13,955 nucleotides of DNA from Planctomycetota bacterium (GTDB lineage: Bacteria > Planctomycetota > Planctomycetia > Pirellulales > Lacipirellulaceae): positions 1 through 13,955 of the forward strand of contig JAJRUA010000314.1 of NCBI GenBank assembly GCA_024278035.1, written 5' to 3'. Position numbers and translations under genes: made by a program. The notes beneath the pieces are model-generated. The model did not search any database, had not been told where the DNA came from, and saw only the letters and a program-made list of their open reading frames with translations. Every line of letters begins with the position of its first letter. Position 1 is the stretch's first letter. Positions 6,906 through 13,835 of the stretch are shown here, in pieces.

Positions 6906-7724
6906 ATGCAGGAACGTCACCACCCCCTCCCCTCGCTCCGCCTCCGCAAGGCTTCGCTTTTGGCGATACTGATGCTTTCGCTAGTGTTTGCCAGCCAAGC
7001 CTTCGCCCAAGAAGGAGAGGCCGCCGAAACGGACGCACCGGCGGCTGCGGCAGTTGCCGATATGGGCGACGTCGCTCCGCCCGCCCGAAAAAGCTATCTC
7101 GGCTGGGCCTACGAATCGCTCGGTCCGGGCTATAGCCTTGTGTTTCTCTCACTGTCGTTCACCCTGCTTTCGCTCTTTGTGATGAACTTGGTAAAGGTAA
7201 GCCGCTCGAACATCGCTCCGCCTGAATTGATCGAAGCATTCGAGGCCCACTTGAACGCCAAGCAGTATAGCGAAGCGTACGATCTTGCTTCGACCGATGA
7301 CTCGTTCCTCTCAAAAGTACTCTCTGCAGGGCTTGGCAAGCTATCGGGCGGGGGCGACTATCCGCAAGCGATTGAAGCAATGCAGGAGGTGGGAGAAGAA
7401 GAAAATATGGAAATTGAGCACCGGCTGAGCTACATGGCTCTGATCGGCACGATCAGCCCGATGGTTGGCCTGCTCGGCACGGTGCAAGGAATGATTGCAT
7501 CGTTCAACGTGATCGCCACGTCGCCTGTCACCCCCAAGCCGAGCGAACTGGCCCAAGGCATTTCGACCGCCCTGTTCACCACCCTCATCGGCCTAGCGAT
7601 CGCCATTCCCGCCATCGCGATTTACAACATCCTCCGCAACCGCGCAGCCCGGCTGGTACTGGAGGTGGGGATCGTTACCGAAGGGCTGATGAATCGCTTT
7701 CGGAATCAAGACATCAGCGTCTAA
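6906..7724 (+). CDS. MotA/TolQ/ExbB proton channel family protein
   Basis: A 272-residue inner-membrane channel subunit that, with ExbD-type partners, converts proton flow into motion across the envelope. It begins with a probable cleavable signal peptide (residues 1-34, cleavage AFA|QEG), then an Ala/Pro-rich periplasmic stretch and TM1 at about 76-97. A cytoplasmic region carries the motif ALNAKQYSEAYDLA-like helix pair around 113-130. TM2 is at 176-200 (LIGTISPMVGLLGTVQGMIA) and TM3 at 217-243 (LAQGISTALFTTLIGLAIAI), which are the hallmark segments. The pore-lining Thr residues are present, at 192 and 225/226. The Glu found in TM3 of E. coli ExbB/TolQ is replaced here by Thr221. AAAGGA at 6893-6898, seven bases before the ATG, supports the start. 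Two ExbD genes follow immediately; no TonB or TolA is nearby. Confidence 0.93.
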   Translation: MQERHHPLPSLRLRKASLLAILMLSLVFASQAFAQEGEAAETDAPAAAAVADMGDVAPPARKSYLGWAYESLGPGYSLVFLSLSFTLLSLFVMNLVKVSRSNIAPPELIEAFEAHLNAKQYSEAYDLASTDDSFLSKVLSAGLGKLSGGGDYPQAIEAMQEVGEEENMEIEHRLSYMALIGTISPMVGLLGTVQGMIASFNVIATSPVTPKPSELAQGISTALFTTLIGLAIAIPAIAIYNILRNRAARLVLEVGIVTEGLMNRFRNQDISV

Positions 7725-7760
7725 TTCCCCCCATTCCCCTATCTAGTTGCCCATAAAATT

Positions 7761-8219
7761 ATGCGACTCACTAAAGGCCGCCATTCGGAGATCGTCGAAG
7801 CAGATATGACCCCGATGATTGATATGGCGTTTCAGTTGATCGCGTTTTTTATGGTGCTCATCAATTTTTCAGACATTGAGCAAGACCAACGAGTCAACCT
7901 ACCGGCGAGCGAGCTGGCCAGGCCCCCCGACACGGCCTACGAAGAGCCGCTGACGATCCAAATGACCTCCGACGAGACCATTCTCTTCGGTGGCCAAGAA
8001 CTGTCGCTTAACCAATTGCGAATCGCTTTGCGGCGTGAAGCCCAGTTGCTCCGGGCCTATGGGGATAAACGCCTGTCCGACGTAACGGTCGTTATCCGGG
8101 CCGACTACAAGACCCGCGCTGGCAAAGTACAAGAGATCATCAAGGCGTGCCAAGATGTTGAGTTCGACACGTTCGCCCTACGCGGTCGTCAAAGCGATGT
8201 CACTACTTTAATAGAGTAA
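7761..8219 (+). CDS. ExbD/TolR family biopolymer transport protein (first copy)
   Basis: A 152-residue protein with the standard ExbD layout: a short cytoplasmic N-terminus, one transmembrane helix (about residues 18-38) and a periplasmic domain. The signature ADMTPMIDMAFQLIAFFMV carries Asp21, equivalent to the proton-carrying Asp25 of E. coli ExbD. The periplasmic part shows the expected beta-alpha arrangement, ending with VTVVIRADYKTRAGKVQEII and the final strand FDTFAL. It begins 36 bases after the ExbB-type gene and is probably translated from the same message; no strong Shine-Dalgarno is seen. The ligand of its periplasmic domain (peptidoglycan or a partner protein) cannot be deduced. 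Confidence 0.93.
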   Translation: MRLTKGRHSEIVEADMTPMIDMAFQLIAFFMVLINFSDIEQDQRVNLPASELARPPDTAYEEPLTIQMTSDETILFGGQELSLNQLRIALRREAQLLRAYGDKRLSDVTVVIRADYKTRAGKVQEIIKACQDVEFDTFALRGRQSDVTTLIE

Positions 8220-8220
8220 T

Positions 8221-8324
8221 AAACCACGGAGAGCACGGAGAAGTAAGAAGATAAGAACCGCGAATTACTTTTCCTGCCCCTACTCTTTTTCCTTATTCGT
8301 GTTCATTCGCGCGTATTCGCGGTT
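8221..8324. repeat. Composite intergenic repeat element between the ExbD genes
   Basis: The space between the two ExbD genes holds three linked motifs. ACCACGGAGAGCACGGAG (8223-8240) contains CACGGAG twice. AACCGCGAAT (8256-8265) is matched exactly by its reverse complement ATTCGCGGTT (8315-8324). Inside the right arm, three 10-base units follow one another: ATTCGTGTTC (8295-8304), ATTCGCGCGT (8305-8314) and ATTCGCGGTT (8315-8324). From memory, closely similar 'CCACGGAG' and 'CGCGAATNNNCGCGAAT' sequences are scattered between genes in many planctomycete and other genomes, so this is probably a copy of a dispersed element rather than a regulator of this operon. Confidence 0.7.
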
Positions 8325-8359
8325 ACTTTTTTGAGCCCCTTGTAATAACCATATATCCG

Positions 8360-8851
8360 ATGAAGTTTCGCCATACCGACCATCGAGACAAGATCGAAAT
8401 ACAGATGACGCCGATGATTGACATCGTGTTTCAACTGTTGGTGTTCTTTATCATGACGTTCAAAATCGTCCTACCCGAGGGGGATTTTAATATCCGGATG
8501 CCGCTCCCTTCGAGTGATGCGCCTTCCGCCCCGAGCGAAACACCGACGCTCCACCTCAAGATGATCGCCAGCGAAGAGGGCGAACTGGCCGAGCTACGAC
8601 TCGGGACACAGGTTTTTGAGGGGGCAAGCCGCTTCGCCCAGCTCCATGCGTCGATCCGTAGCATGATCGACGATTCCGGAGGCCCCGGCACGGCAGACGA
8701 TCAAGAGGTCGAGATCGATGCCGACTACGACTTGCATTACGACTACGTCATACGCGCCATCACCGCCCTGACGGGCTACCTAGAGAACGGCCAACGGCAT
8801 CAGTTGATCGAGAAGATTCGACTAACGCCCCCTAAAGAAAAGGACCCCTGA
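8360..8851 (+). CDS. ExbD/TolR family biopolymer transport protein (second copy)
   Basis: A 163-residue second ExbD-type protein. After a basic N-terminus comes IQMTPMIDIVFQLLVFFIM, with the proton-relay Asp21 in the same position as in the first copy. The periplasmic domain is longer and more acidic. It has an inserted Pro/Ser-rich linker (residues about 50-62, SSDAPSAPSETP) and a Gly/Asp-rich loop near 108-117, and ends with VEIDADYDLHYDYVIRAI, the counterpart of the conserved last beta-alpha unit. The two copies are clearly related in the membrane segment but divergent elsewhere, so they are probably distinct subunits rather than a recent duplication. It is separated from the first copy by 140 bases carrying a repeat element, and ends 14 bases before the convergent xerD gene. 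Confidence 0.92.
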   Translation: MKFRHTDHRDKIEIQMTPMIDIVFQLLVFFIMTFKIVLPEGDFNIRMPLPSSDAPSAPSETPTLHLKMIASEEGELAELRLGTQVFEGASRFAQLHASIRSMIDDSGGPGTADDQEVEIDADYDLHYDYVIRAITALTGYLENGQRHQLIEKIRLTPPKEKDP

Positions 8852-8865
8852 AAAAGAGAAATAGA

Positions 8866-9807
8866 TCAGGCCCGGGGGTGATGCGTTGCATGAACTTTCT
8901 TTAGACGCGACGCATCGACGTGCGTATAGAGTTGCGTCGTAGCAATCGAGGCATGGCCGAGTAGTTCTTGCACTTGTCGCAGATCCGCACCACCGGCAAG
9001 CAAGTGCGTGGCGAAACTATGCCGAAGCGAGTGCGGACTAAGTTTTTTTGTGACGCCCGCTCTCGCTGCGGCGATCTTCAACAATTCCCAAATCCGTTCG
9101 CGACGCAGTCGAACGCCTCGGGTTGAGAGAAAGAGAAACTCCGACGCCGGATCGCGCCGCCGTGCGAGTTTGGGACGTTCTTTATCGAGATATGCCTCGA
9201 CGGCACGCTGGGCCGACTTGCCGAAGGGTACCATTCGCTGCTTGTCTCCCTTGCCGTGGCAAAGGCAATAGCGCTCTTCCAGGTGCAAGTCACGCAACCG
9301 AAGCCCTGACAATTCGGAAACGCGCGCCCCTGTGGCGTAAAGCATTTCTAGAATCGCCCGATCACGTCGCCAGAGAGGTTCTCCCGTAACGGGAGAAGCG
9401 AGCAGACGGTCTACCTGCCGGGCCGAAAGCACGGTCGGCACCTTTTGCCATAACTTTCGGGCGACGAGCAGCGACGCTTGGTTATCGACCAGCACCCCTT
9501 CGAGTTGTAGATAACGGAAAAAAACCTTGAGCGAAACGACATGTCGGGCGACGCTCGTCGGTGCCAACCCGGCGTCGGAGAGCCAGGCGGGATACTCCGA
9601 AAGATCGCTGATCGTCAAGTTCGGCACCCGTCGCCCCGAGAGCCAGGCGTAGAATCGTCGCAGGTCACGCCGGTAGGCGTCTACCGTGTTGGGCGACAAC
9701 TGGCATTCACTAGCTAAATAGCGGGTAAACGCCTCCCGCCACTGCGCCGCCTCCTCAGCCCCAGCGGCCCGTTTCGGCTTAACCAATTTTTTGCGACGGT
9801 TGGGCAT
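8866..9807 (-). CDS. xerD: Tyrosine recombinase XerD
   Basis: A 313-residue site-specific recombinase, expected to resolve chromosome dimers at dif with XerC. The N-terminal SAM-like domain (about residues 20-110) contains AFTRYLASECQLSPNTVDAY. The catalytic domain carries the complete set Arg162 (TGARVSEL), Lys186 (CHGKGDKQR), His259 and Arg262 (HSLRHSFATHLL), His285 (LGHASIATT) and nucleophile Tyr294 (QLYTHV). The ending KKVHATHHPRA closely follows the XerD pattern (E. coli XerD also ends HHPRA) rather than XerC. The ATG at 9805-9807 is chosen because it gives the family's usual length; the frame stays open to 9933, which would add 42 Pro/Arg-rich residues. It is the only gene on the minus strand, converging on the second ExbD gene and diverging from the acyltransferase. 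No integrase-type neighbours or attachment sites are seen, which argues for the housekeeping role. Confidence 0.9.
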   Translation of the reverse strand: MPNRRKKLVKPKRAAGAEEAAQWREAFTRYLASECQLSPNTVDAYRRDLRRFYAWLSGRRVPNLTISDLSEYPAWLSDAGLAPTSVARHVVSLKVFFRYLQLEGVLVDNQASLLVARKLWQKVPTVLSARQVDRLLASPVTGEPLWRRDRAILEMLYATGARVSELSGLRLRDLHLEERYCLCHGKGDKQRMVPFGKSAQRAVEAYLDKERPKLARRRDPASEFLFLSTRGVRLRRERIWELLKIAAARAGVTKKLSPHSLRHSFATHLLAGGADLRQVQELLGHASIATTQLYTHVDASRLKKVHATHHPRA

Positions 9808-10000
9808 GTTGAGTGGGCAGCTAGGGGGCGGTGGCAGGGGACCCATCTCGTTGGCACGTACGGCCCGCTGCCGTCGGCCCGCTACTTTCCTAGATCGGCT
9901 TTCGGCTGGTCTGGGCTGCAAGACGCCGGGCAATTAGGATGGCAGCACTTGGGGAAACTTTGCGGCTTCACAAAACCGCCACCTTTTAGCCAAATCGCCG

Positions 10001-11254
10001 ATGCAAGAGATCATTCTTGAAGAGCCGTACGAGTTCGTTCCGCCGGTGGAGTCGGACTTTTGGTGCTGGTTGCTCCGGTTTCAGTTCAACTCGTACATGC
10101 GAAAGAGCTTCGGCGTGACGAGCTTTGAGTGTCGTGGCTTGGAGCGATTCAAAGCTTCGCTCACGGCGGGGGCCGGAATCATTTTGGCCGCCAACCATTC
10201 TCGGCTTGCCGATCCGATGGCCGTCGGTTATCTGGCTGGCCAGGCGAAGACCGAACTGTTCACCATGGCAAGCTGGCACCTTTTTATGGAGGGGGCCTAC
10301 CGGCGCTTTTTAATCCGCCGAATGGGGGCGTTCAGTGTCTATCGTGAAGGAACCGATCGCCAAGCGGTTAACCAAGCGATCGACATTCTGGTCGCCGGGC
10401 GTCGGCCTCTGCTGATCTTTCCGGAAGGGGCCGTCTCGCGTCACAACGATTTGATGATGGAGCTAATGGATGGCCCCGGGTTCATCGCTCGCCAAGCGAC
10501 CAAACGACGCAAGAAAGAGGGCAAGGGCCCCGTCGTGATCCACCCCGTCGCGATTCGCTACTCCTACGACGGCGATCCGATGACGGCCATCCGTGAGGAT
10601 GTAGAGAAGCTCGAAAGGAGTTTTAGCTGGCAACCCCAATCACAATTGCCCGTTCATAAACGGTTAGCAAAAATTGGCGAAGCGCTGCTCGCCCTCAAAG
10701 AGGTGGAGTACCTTGGCGAAGCCAGCCACGGCGATCCGCACCAACGGGCCGAACGCTTGGTTGCCACGATGCTCGACCGCCTCGAAACGAAATGGGATGG
10801 CAACCAAAAAAACGATACCGGAAAAAATGGGGATGACGCGTCGCGGGCTTCCCGGGTTGTTAGCCGCGTGAAGCGAATTCGTACGATGATCCTTCCCGAC
10901 CTTGTCACCAAGAAGGTCACGCAAGAAGAACGAGAGGATCGCTGGCGTGATTTGGCGATTTGCTACTACTTACAACAAATTGCCCACTATCCGCCCGGTT
11001 ATCTTACCGGCAAAAGCGATCTCCCCGAGCGAGTCATAGAAACGCTCGAACGCATGATCGAAGACTTCCGAGATGAGCTGAGTTACCACGCCCCCATGCA
11101 CTGCACACTGGTAGTGGGGGAAGCGATTGAGGTCAGCGGCACACGCGACCGCTCTGCCGAGGGTGACCCCGCAATGCGGCAGACGGCTGAGATGCTACAA
11201 ACGATGCTCGATGACTTGGTCGCTGAGCGACGGGCAAAATTATTGGGCGAATGA
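10001..11254 (+). CDS. PlsC-type 1-acyl-glycerol-3-phosphate acyltransferase family protein, with C-terminal extension
   Basis: A 417-residue protein with a lysophospholipid acyltransferase domain at about residues 45-230. The catalytic HX4D motif is HSRLAD (His66-Asp71). A substrate-binding FPEG follows at 140-143, with the intermediate block MGAFSVYREGTDRQ at 108-120, all in the usual order. It probably transfers a fatty acyl chain to a lipid acceptor at the inner face of the cytoplasmic membrane, but the acceptor is unknown. Classical PlsC proteins are about 240 residues. Here roughly 190 extra, highly charged helical residues follow, including REDRWRDLAICYYLQQIAHY and a C-terminal Glu/Arg-rich helix; I do not recognise this part. 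No long hydrophobic helix stands out. The gene is divergent from xerD, with 193 bases between them, and has no clear Shine-Dalgarno. Confidence 0.82.
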   Translation: MQEIILEEPYEFVPPVESDFWCWLLRFQFNSYMRKSFGVTSFECRGLERFKASLTAGAGIILAANHSRLADPMAVGYLAGQAKTELFTMASWHLFMEGAYRRFLIRRMGAFSVYREGTDRQAVNQAIDILVAGRRPLLIFPEGAVSRHNDLMMELMDGPGFIARQATKRRKKEGKGPVVIHPVAIRYSYDGDPMTAIREDVEKLERSFSWQPQSQLPVHKRLAKIGEALLALKEVEYLGEASHGDPHQRAERLVATMLDRLETKWDGNQKNDTGKNGDDASRASRVVSRVKRIRTMILPDLVTKKVTQEEREDRWRDLAICYYLQQIAHYPPGYLTGKSDLPERVIETLERMIEDFRDELSYHAPMHCTLVVGEAIEVSGTRDRSAEGDPAMRQTAEMLQTMLDDLVAERRAKLLGE

Positions 11255-11273
11255 GTCGATGGGATAAGAATAC

Positions 11274-11344
11274 CCTAGCCGCAAGCGGAAGCCGCCGGTT
11301 TTCGCCCTCGCCACCCCCTCCGCCGGCTTCCGCCTACAGCTAGG
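11274..11344. repeat. Imperfect inverted repeat between acyltransferase and HD genes
   Basis: CCTAGC (11274-11279) pairs with GCTAGG (11339-11344), and GCGGAAGCC (11285-11293) pairs with GGCTTCCGC (11325-11333), separated on each side by a five-base internal loop. The 31-base apical loop is C-rich on the plus strand. It starts 19 bases after the acyltransferase stop codon and ends 42 bases before the next start. It may be a dispersed planctomycete repeat or a transcript-end structure; no T-run follows it. Confidence 0.65.
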
Positions 11345-11386
11345 ATAGGTAACGTCTGTTCTCCGTTCTTACTACGAGCCAACGCT

Positions 11387-12406
11387 TTGTCAGCCACTCC
11401 CACACCCGTCGTTAAACTTTCCGAACTTGCCAACGGCGAGGAGGGCGACTTCTTCTGCCTGCTGGCGGAAAAACAGACGCTCACCACCAAAGAGGGAAAG
11501 CCCTATTACCGGGTGACGTTCCGCGACGCGGAGCGGGAGGTGAGCTTTCCGGTTTGGAACGATGCACCATTAGCCGATGTTTGCCGCGATGAATGGACCG
11601 TCGGCGAGTTCTACAAACTGCGGGCCCTCTACCGTGAAACCAACTACGGCCCGCAACTTGATATCCGCAAGATACGTCCTACGGAAGAGAGCGACGCAGA
11701 GGACGGGTTCTCGCCCGAGATGTGTCGTCCTTCGTCACGGTTCGACGCGGAAGAGATGTTTGCCGACTTGATTGCCCTGGCAGAAGAAGGAATCGACGAC
11801 GAGCCACTTCGTCGATTGGTGATCGAGATATTTGAGTCGAACAAAGCGGAACTACTCGTTTGGCCTGCCGCGGTGCGAAACCATCACGCCTTTGGTGGCG
11901 GTTTTCTTGAGCATGTTCGGCTGGTCTCTCGCCATGCCTACCACTTGGCAACGCAATACGCTGCGTCGTACCCCGACATGAGCCCGCCCCTCAACGTGGG
12001 CGTGGCCGTCGCCGGGGCCCTCTTGCATGACATCGGCAAGCTGCGCGAACTGCGCACCACGCCCGGCGGTGCAGAGTACACGGCCTCGGGTTCACTGATA
12101 GGCCACATCCTGCAAGGCCGCGACCTCGTCCGCGAAGCGGCCGCCGTGCAAGCCGAAGAGGGCGATCCGGTGGATGAAGAATTATTACTTCGCCTAGAGC
12201 ATGTGATCGTCAGTCACCAGCGCCTGCCCGAATGGGGTTCGCCCAAGCCGCCGATGACCCCCGAAGCGCTGCTCGTCCATTTCTGCGACGATTGCGATGC
12301 AAAGTTCCAAATGATGTTCAACATCCTGGCCGAAGACCCGAATGGCCGCCCCATCACCGGCCGCCGCAATGTGCTGGGCCAGCAATTGTACCGGGGCGGT
12401 TTTTGA
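11387..12406 (+). CDS. YhaM-like OB-fold plus HD-domain 3'-5' exoribonuclease
   Basis: A 339-residue protein in two parts. Residues about 8-98 fit an OB-fold nucleic-acid-binding module (DFFCLLAEKQTLTTKEGKPY, then FPVWNDAP and FYKLRALYRE). Residues about 160-320 are an HD phosphohydrolase domain with the YhaM-type motifs: NHHAFGGGFLEHVRLV (metal-binding His176), LLHDIGKLREL (His214-Asp215), SLIGHI (His240), VIVSHQ (His277) and HFCDDCDAK (Asp301/302/304). YhaM enzymes are metal-dependent single-strand exonucleases of about 314 residues, and the length and motif order agree. The start is the TTG at 11387-11389: no ATG or GTG lies before the conserved OB-fold, and no in-frame alternative exists upstream. 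No Shine-Dalgarno is visible. It follows the acyltransferase by 132 bases, without an obvious functional link. Confidence 0.8.
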   Translation: MSATPTPVVKLSELANGEEGDFFCLLAEKQTLTTKEGKPYYRVTFRDAEREVSFPVWNDAPLADVCRDEWTVGEFYKLRALYRETNYGPQLDIRKIRPTEESDAEDGFSPEMCRPSSRFDAEEMFADLIALAEEGIDDEPLRRLVIEIFESNKAELLVWPAAVRNHHAFGGGFLEHVRLVSRHAYHLATQYAASYPDMSPPLNVGVAVAGALLHDIGKLRELRTTPGGAEYTASGSLIGHILQGRDLVREAAAVQAEEGDPVDEELLLRLEHVIVSHQRLPEWGSPKPPMTPEALLVHFCDDCDAKFQMMFNILAEDPNGRPITGRRNVLGQQLYRGGF

Positions 12407-12415
12407 GTCTATAAT
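12386..12415 (+). promoter_or_regulatory. Candidate sigma-70 promoter of the FGE-like gene
   Basis: TTGTAC at 12386-12391 and a perfect TATAAT at 12410-12415, separated by 18 bases, resemble a housekeeping promoter. The -35 element matches the consensus only in TTG and overlaps the end of the HD-domain gene. Transcription would begin near 12422 and leave about 93 bases of leader before the ATG at 12515. Confidence 0.45.
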
Positions 12416-12514
12416 AATTCGGAAAGAACCGTTCGCTATTCGCTTTGCCTTTCTTAGATGCACTAGCCCCCCGCACAACTGGGAAGCCGAAACGCCTTTT
12501 ATTTTGGGACAGGA

Positions 12515-13630
12515 ATGCCTTTGAAATACCCTCACCCTAGTTACCGTACACTGGGCTTGGACGGGCTTTTGTTCGCTTGTCTCTTGAGCGCTGTGACGAT
12601 TGCTCCTTGGAATTATGCGATTGCGGAAAAAGCACCTCCGCCACTGACGGTGAAAGGTGCCGAGGCGTCAAGCGAATCGGAAATGAAACCCTACGTGGAG
12701 ATCATTGAGCCAACCGATGCCAGCATCGAGATGGTACCCGTTCATGGGGGATCGTTTCTCATGGGAAGCCCTGCTGCAGAAGCCCCTCGCCAAGAGGATG
12801 AGGGCCCACAACATCGGGTCGAAATTGCCCCGTTTTGGATGGGAAAGTACGAAATCACCTGGGATGTTTACAGCATCTGGGGAGAGGTGCTCGATATTCG
12901 GCTTCGCAAGATGACGGGAACCAAGTCCAGTCCGCGGGATGAGGTTGCCGATGCGGTCACTCGACCAACGGAGCCCTACACCGACATGAGTTTCGGCATG
13001 GGAATGGGGCGCTATCCGGCAATTTGCATGACGCAACATGCTGCCAGGACTTATTGCCGTTGGCTTAGTGCCAAGACAGGACGTTACTATCGACTACCAA
13101 CCGAAGCCGAATGGGAGTATGCCTGTCGGGCCGGATCGACGACCGCCTATCACTTTGGCGACGATGTGTCGAAGCTGGACGAATTCGCTTGGTACGATTC
13201 GAATAGTGACGATGGCTACAGCAAGGTAGGGCTCAAACGGCCCAATGCGTGGGGGCTTTACGACATGCACGGCAATGTGTCGGAGTGGGTACTCGACCAA
13301 TATACGCTGGGTTTTTATGACGCCTGCTCCGAGAGTACAATCAAAAATCCCCTACTGGTTCCCACAAAACTTTATCCCCGGGTAGTCCGGGGTGGAGGTT
13401 GGGATGAAGATGCTCCCATGCTACGAAGTGCAGCACGTAAGAGCTCTAATGAAGACTGGAAAGATCTAGATCCCCAAATCCCCAAAAGCATCTGGTATCA
13501 TACAGATGCCCTCAGTGTAGGATTTCGGGTCGTCCGCCCACTATTCGAGCCCTCGGAAGAGGAGAAAGCGACGAAGTGGGAGAAAACCGCGCCTGAGCAA
13601 AAAGAGGATGAGGTTTCGGTTGACGACTAA
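12515..13630 (+). CDS. Exported SUMF1/FGE-sulfatase-domain protein without catalytic cysteines
   Basis: A 371-residue protein with a probable signal peptide (hydrophobic [16 protein letters not shown], cleavage near YAIA|EK at residue 37) and a formylglycine-generating-enzyme fold at about 70-342. Landmarks are [14 protein letters not shown] (73-86), FWMGKYEIT (107-115), [19 protein letters not shown] (192-210), [16 protein letters not shown] (244-259), RVVRGGGW (289-296) and the closing SVGFRVVRP (334-342). In true sulfatase-activating enzymes a cysteine pair lies after the GGSW-like motif; here the segment is [15 protein letters not shown], with no cysteine. It is therefore probably a binding or structural member of the superfamily, exported to the periplasm or surface, rather than an enzyme maturing sulfatases. 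A short acidic/Lys-rich tail ends the protein. GGGA at 12506-12509 precedes the ATG. Confidence 0.85.
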   Translation: MPLKYPHPSYRTLGLDGLLFACLLSAVTIAPWNYAIAEKAPPPLTVKGAEASSESEMKPYVEIIEPTDASIEMVPVHGGSFLMGSPAAEAPRQEDEGPQHRVEIAPFWMGKYEITWDVYSIWGEVLDIRLRKMTGTKSSPRDEVADAVTRPTEPYTDMSFGMGMGRYPAICMTQHAARTYCRWLSAKTGRYYRLPTEAEWEYACRAGSTTAYHFGDDVSKLDEFAWYDSNSDDGYSKVGLKRPNAWGLYDMHGNVSEWVLDQYTLGFYDACSESTIKNPLLVPTKLYPRVVRGGGWDEDAPMLRSAARKSSNEDWKDLDPQIPKSIWYHTDALSVGFRVVRPLFEPSEEEKATKWEKTAPEQKEDEVSVDD

Positions 13631-13835
13631 CGAAATTCTAAGTGGCTCGCTTTCAGACAACTGTTGAGAAACCCTACTACAGTGAGCCGATCTTGAGGGA
13701 CTTACTGGCCCTTTTAGGATGCGCAGATAAGAGGGTCGTTTGTCTGTAATAACGCTTAGTCCACGAAAATCCATGGACGTCTGAATCTGTTTTTGCCTAT
13801 TCCTTCCCGTGCCACCTACCACCGACAATTTTCCC
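13631..13835 (+). other. Intergenic region before the Tat-exported gene
   Basis: These 205 bases hold no gene on the plus strand. Two weak stem-loops are visible: CAGATAA/TTGTCTG (13724-13746, one G-U pair, nine-base loop) and GTCCA/TGGAC (from about 13759 to 13778), the latter followed some 15 bases later by a run of five Ts. Either could be part of a terminator for the upstream gene, but neither is strong. No ribosome binding site is obvious before the next ATG. Confidence 0.4.

Noticed and set aside
2736..8851. Zorya-type or other anti-phage defence system built on a proton channel
   Set aside because: Zorya needs MotA/MotB-like ZorA/ZorB with helicase or nuclease partners. Here the small proteins are ordinary ExbD types, the partners are exported TPR proteins, and no nuclease or helicase is present.
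8866..9807. Integrase of a mobile element or integron
   Set aside because: The sequence ends in a XerD-type HHPRA tail, has housekeeping length, and no attachment repeats, cargo genes or tRNA are adjacent.
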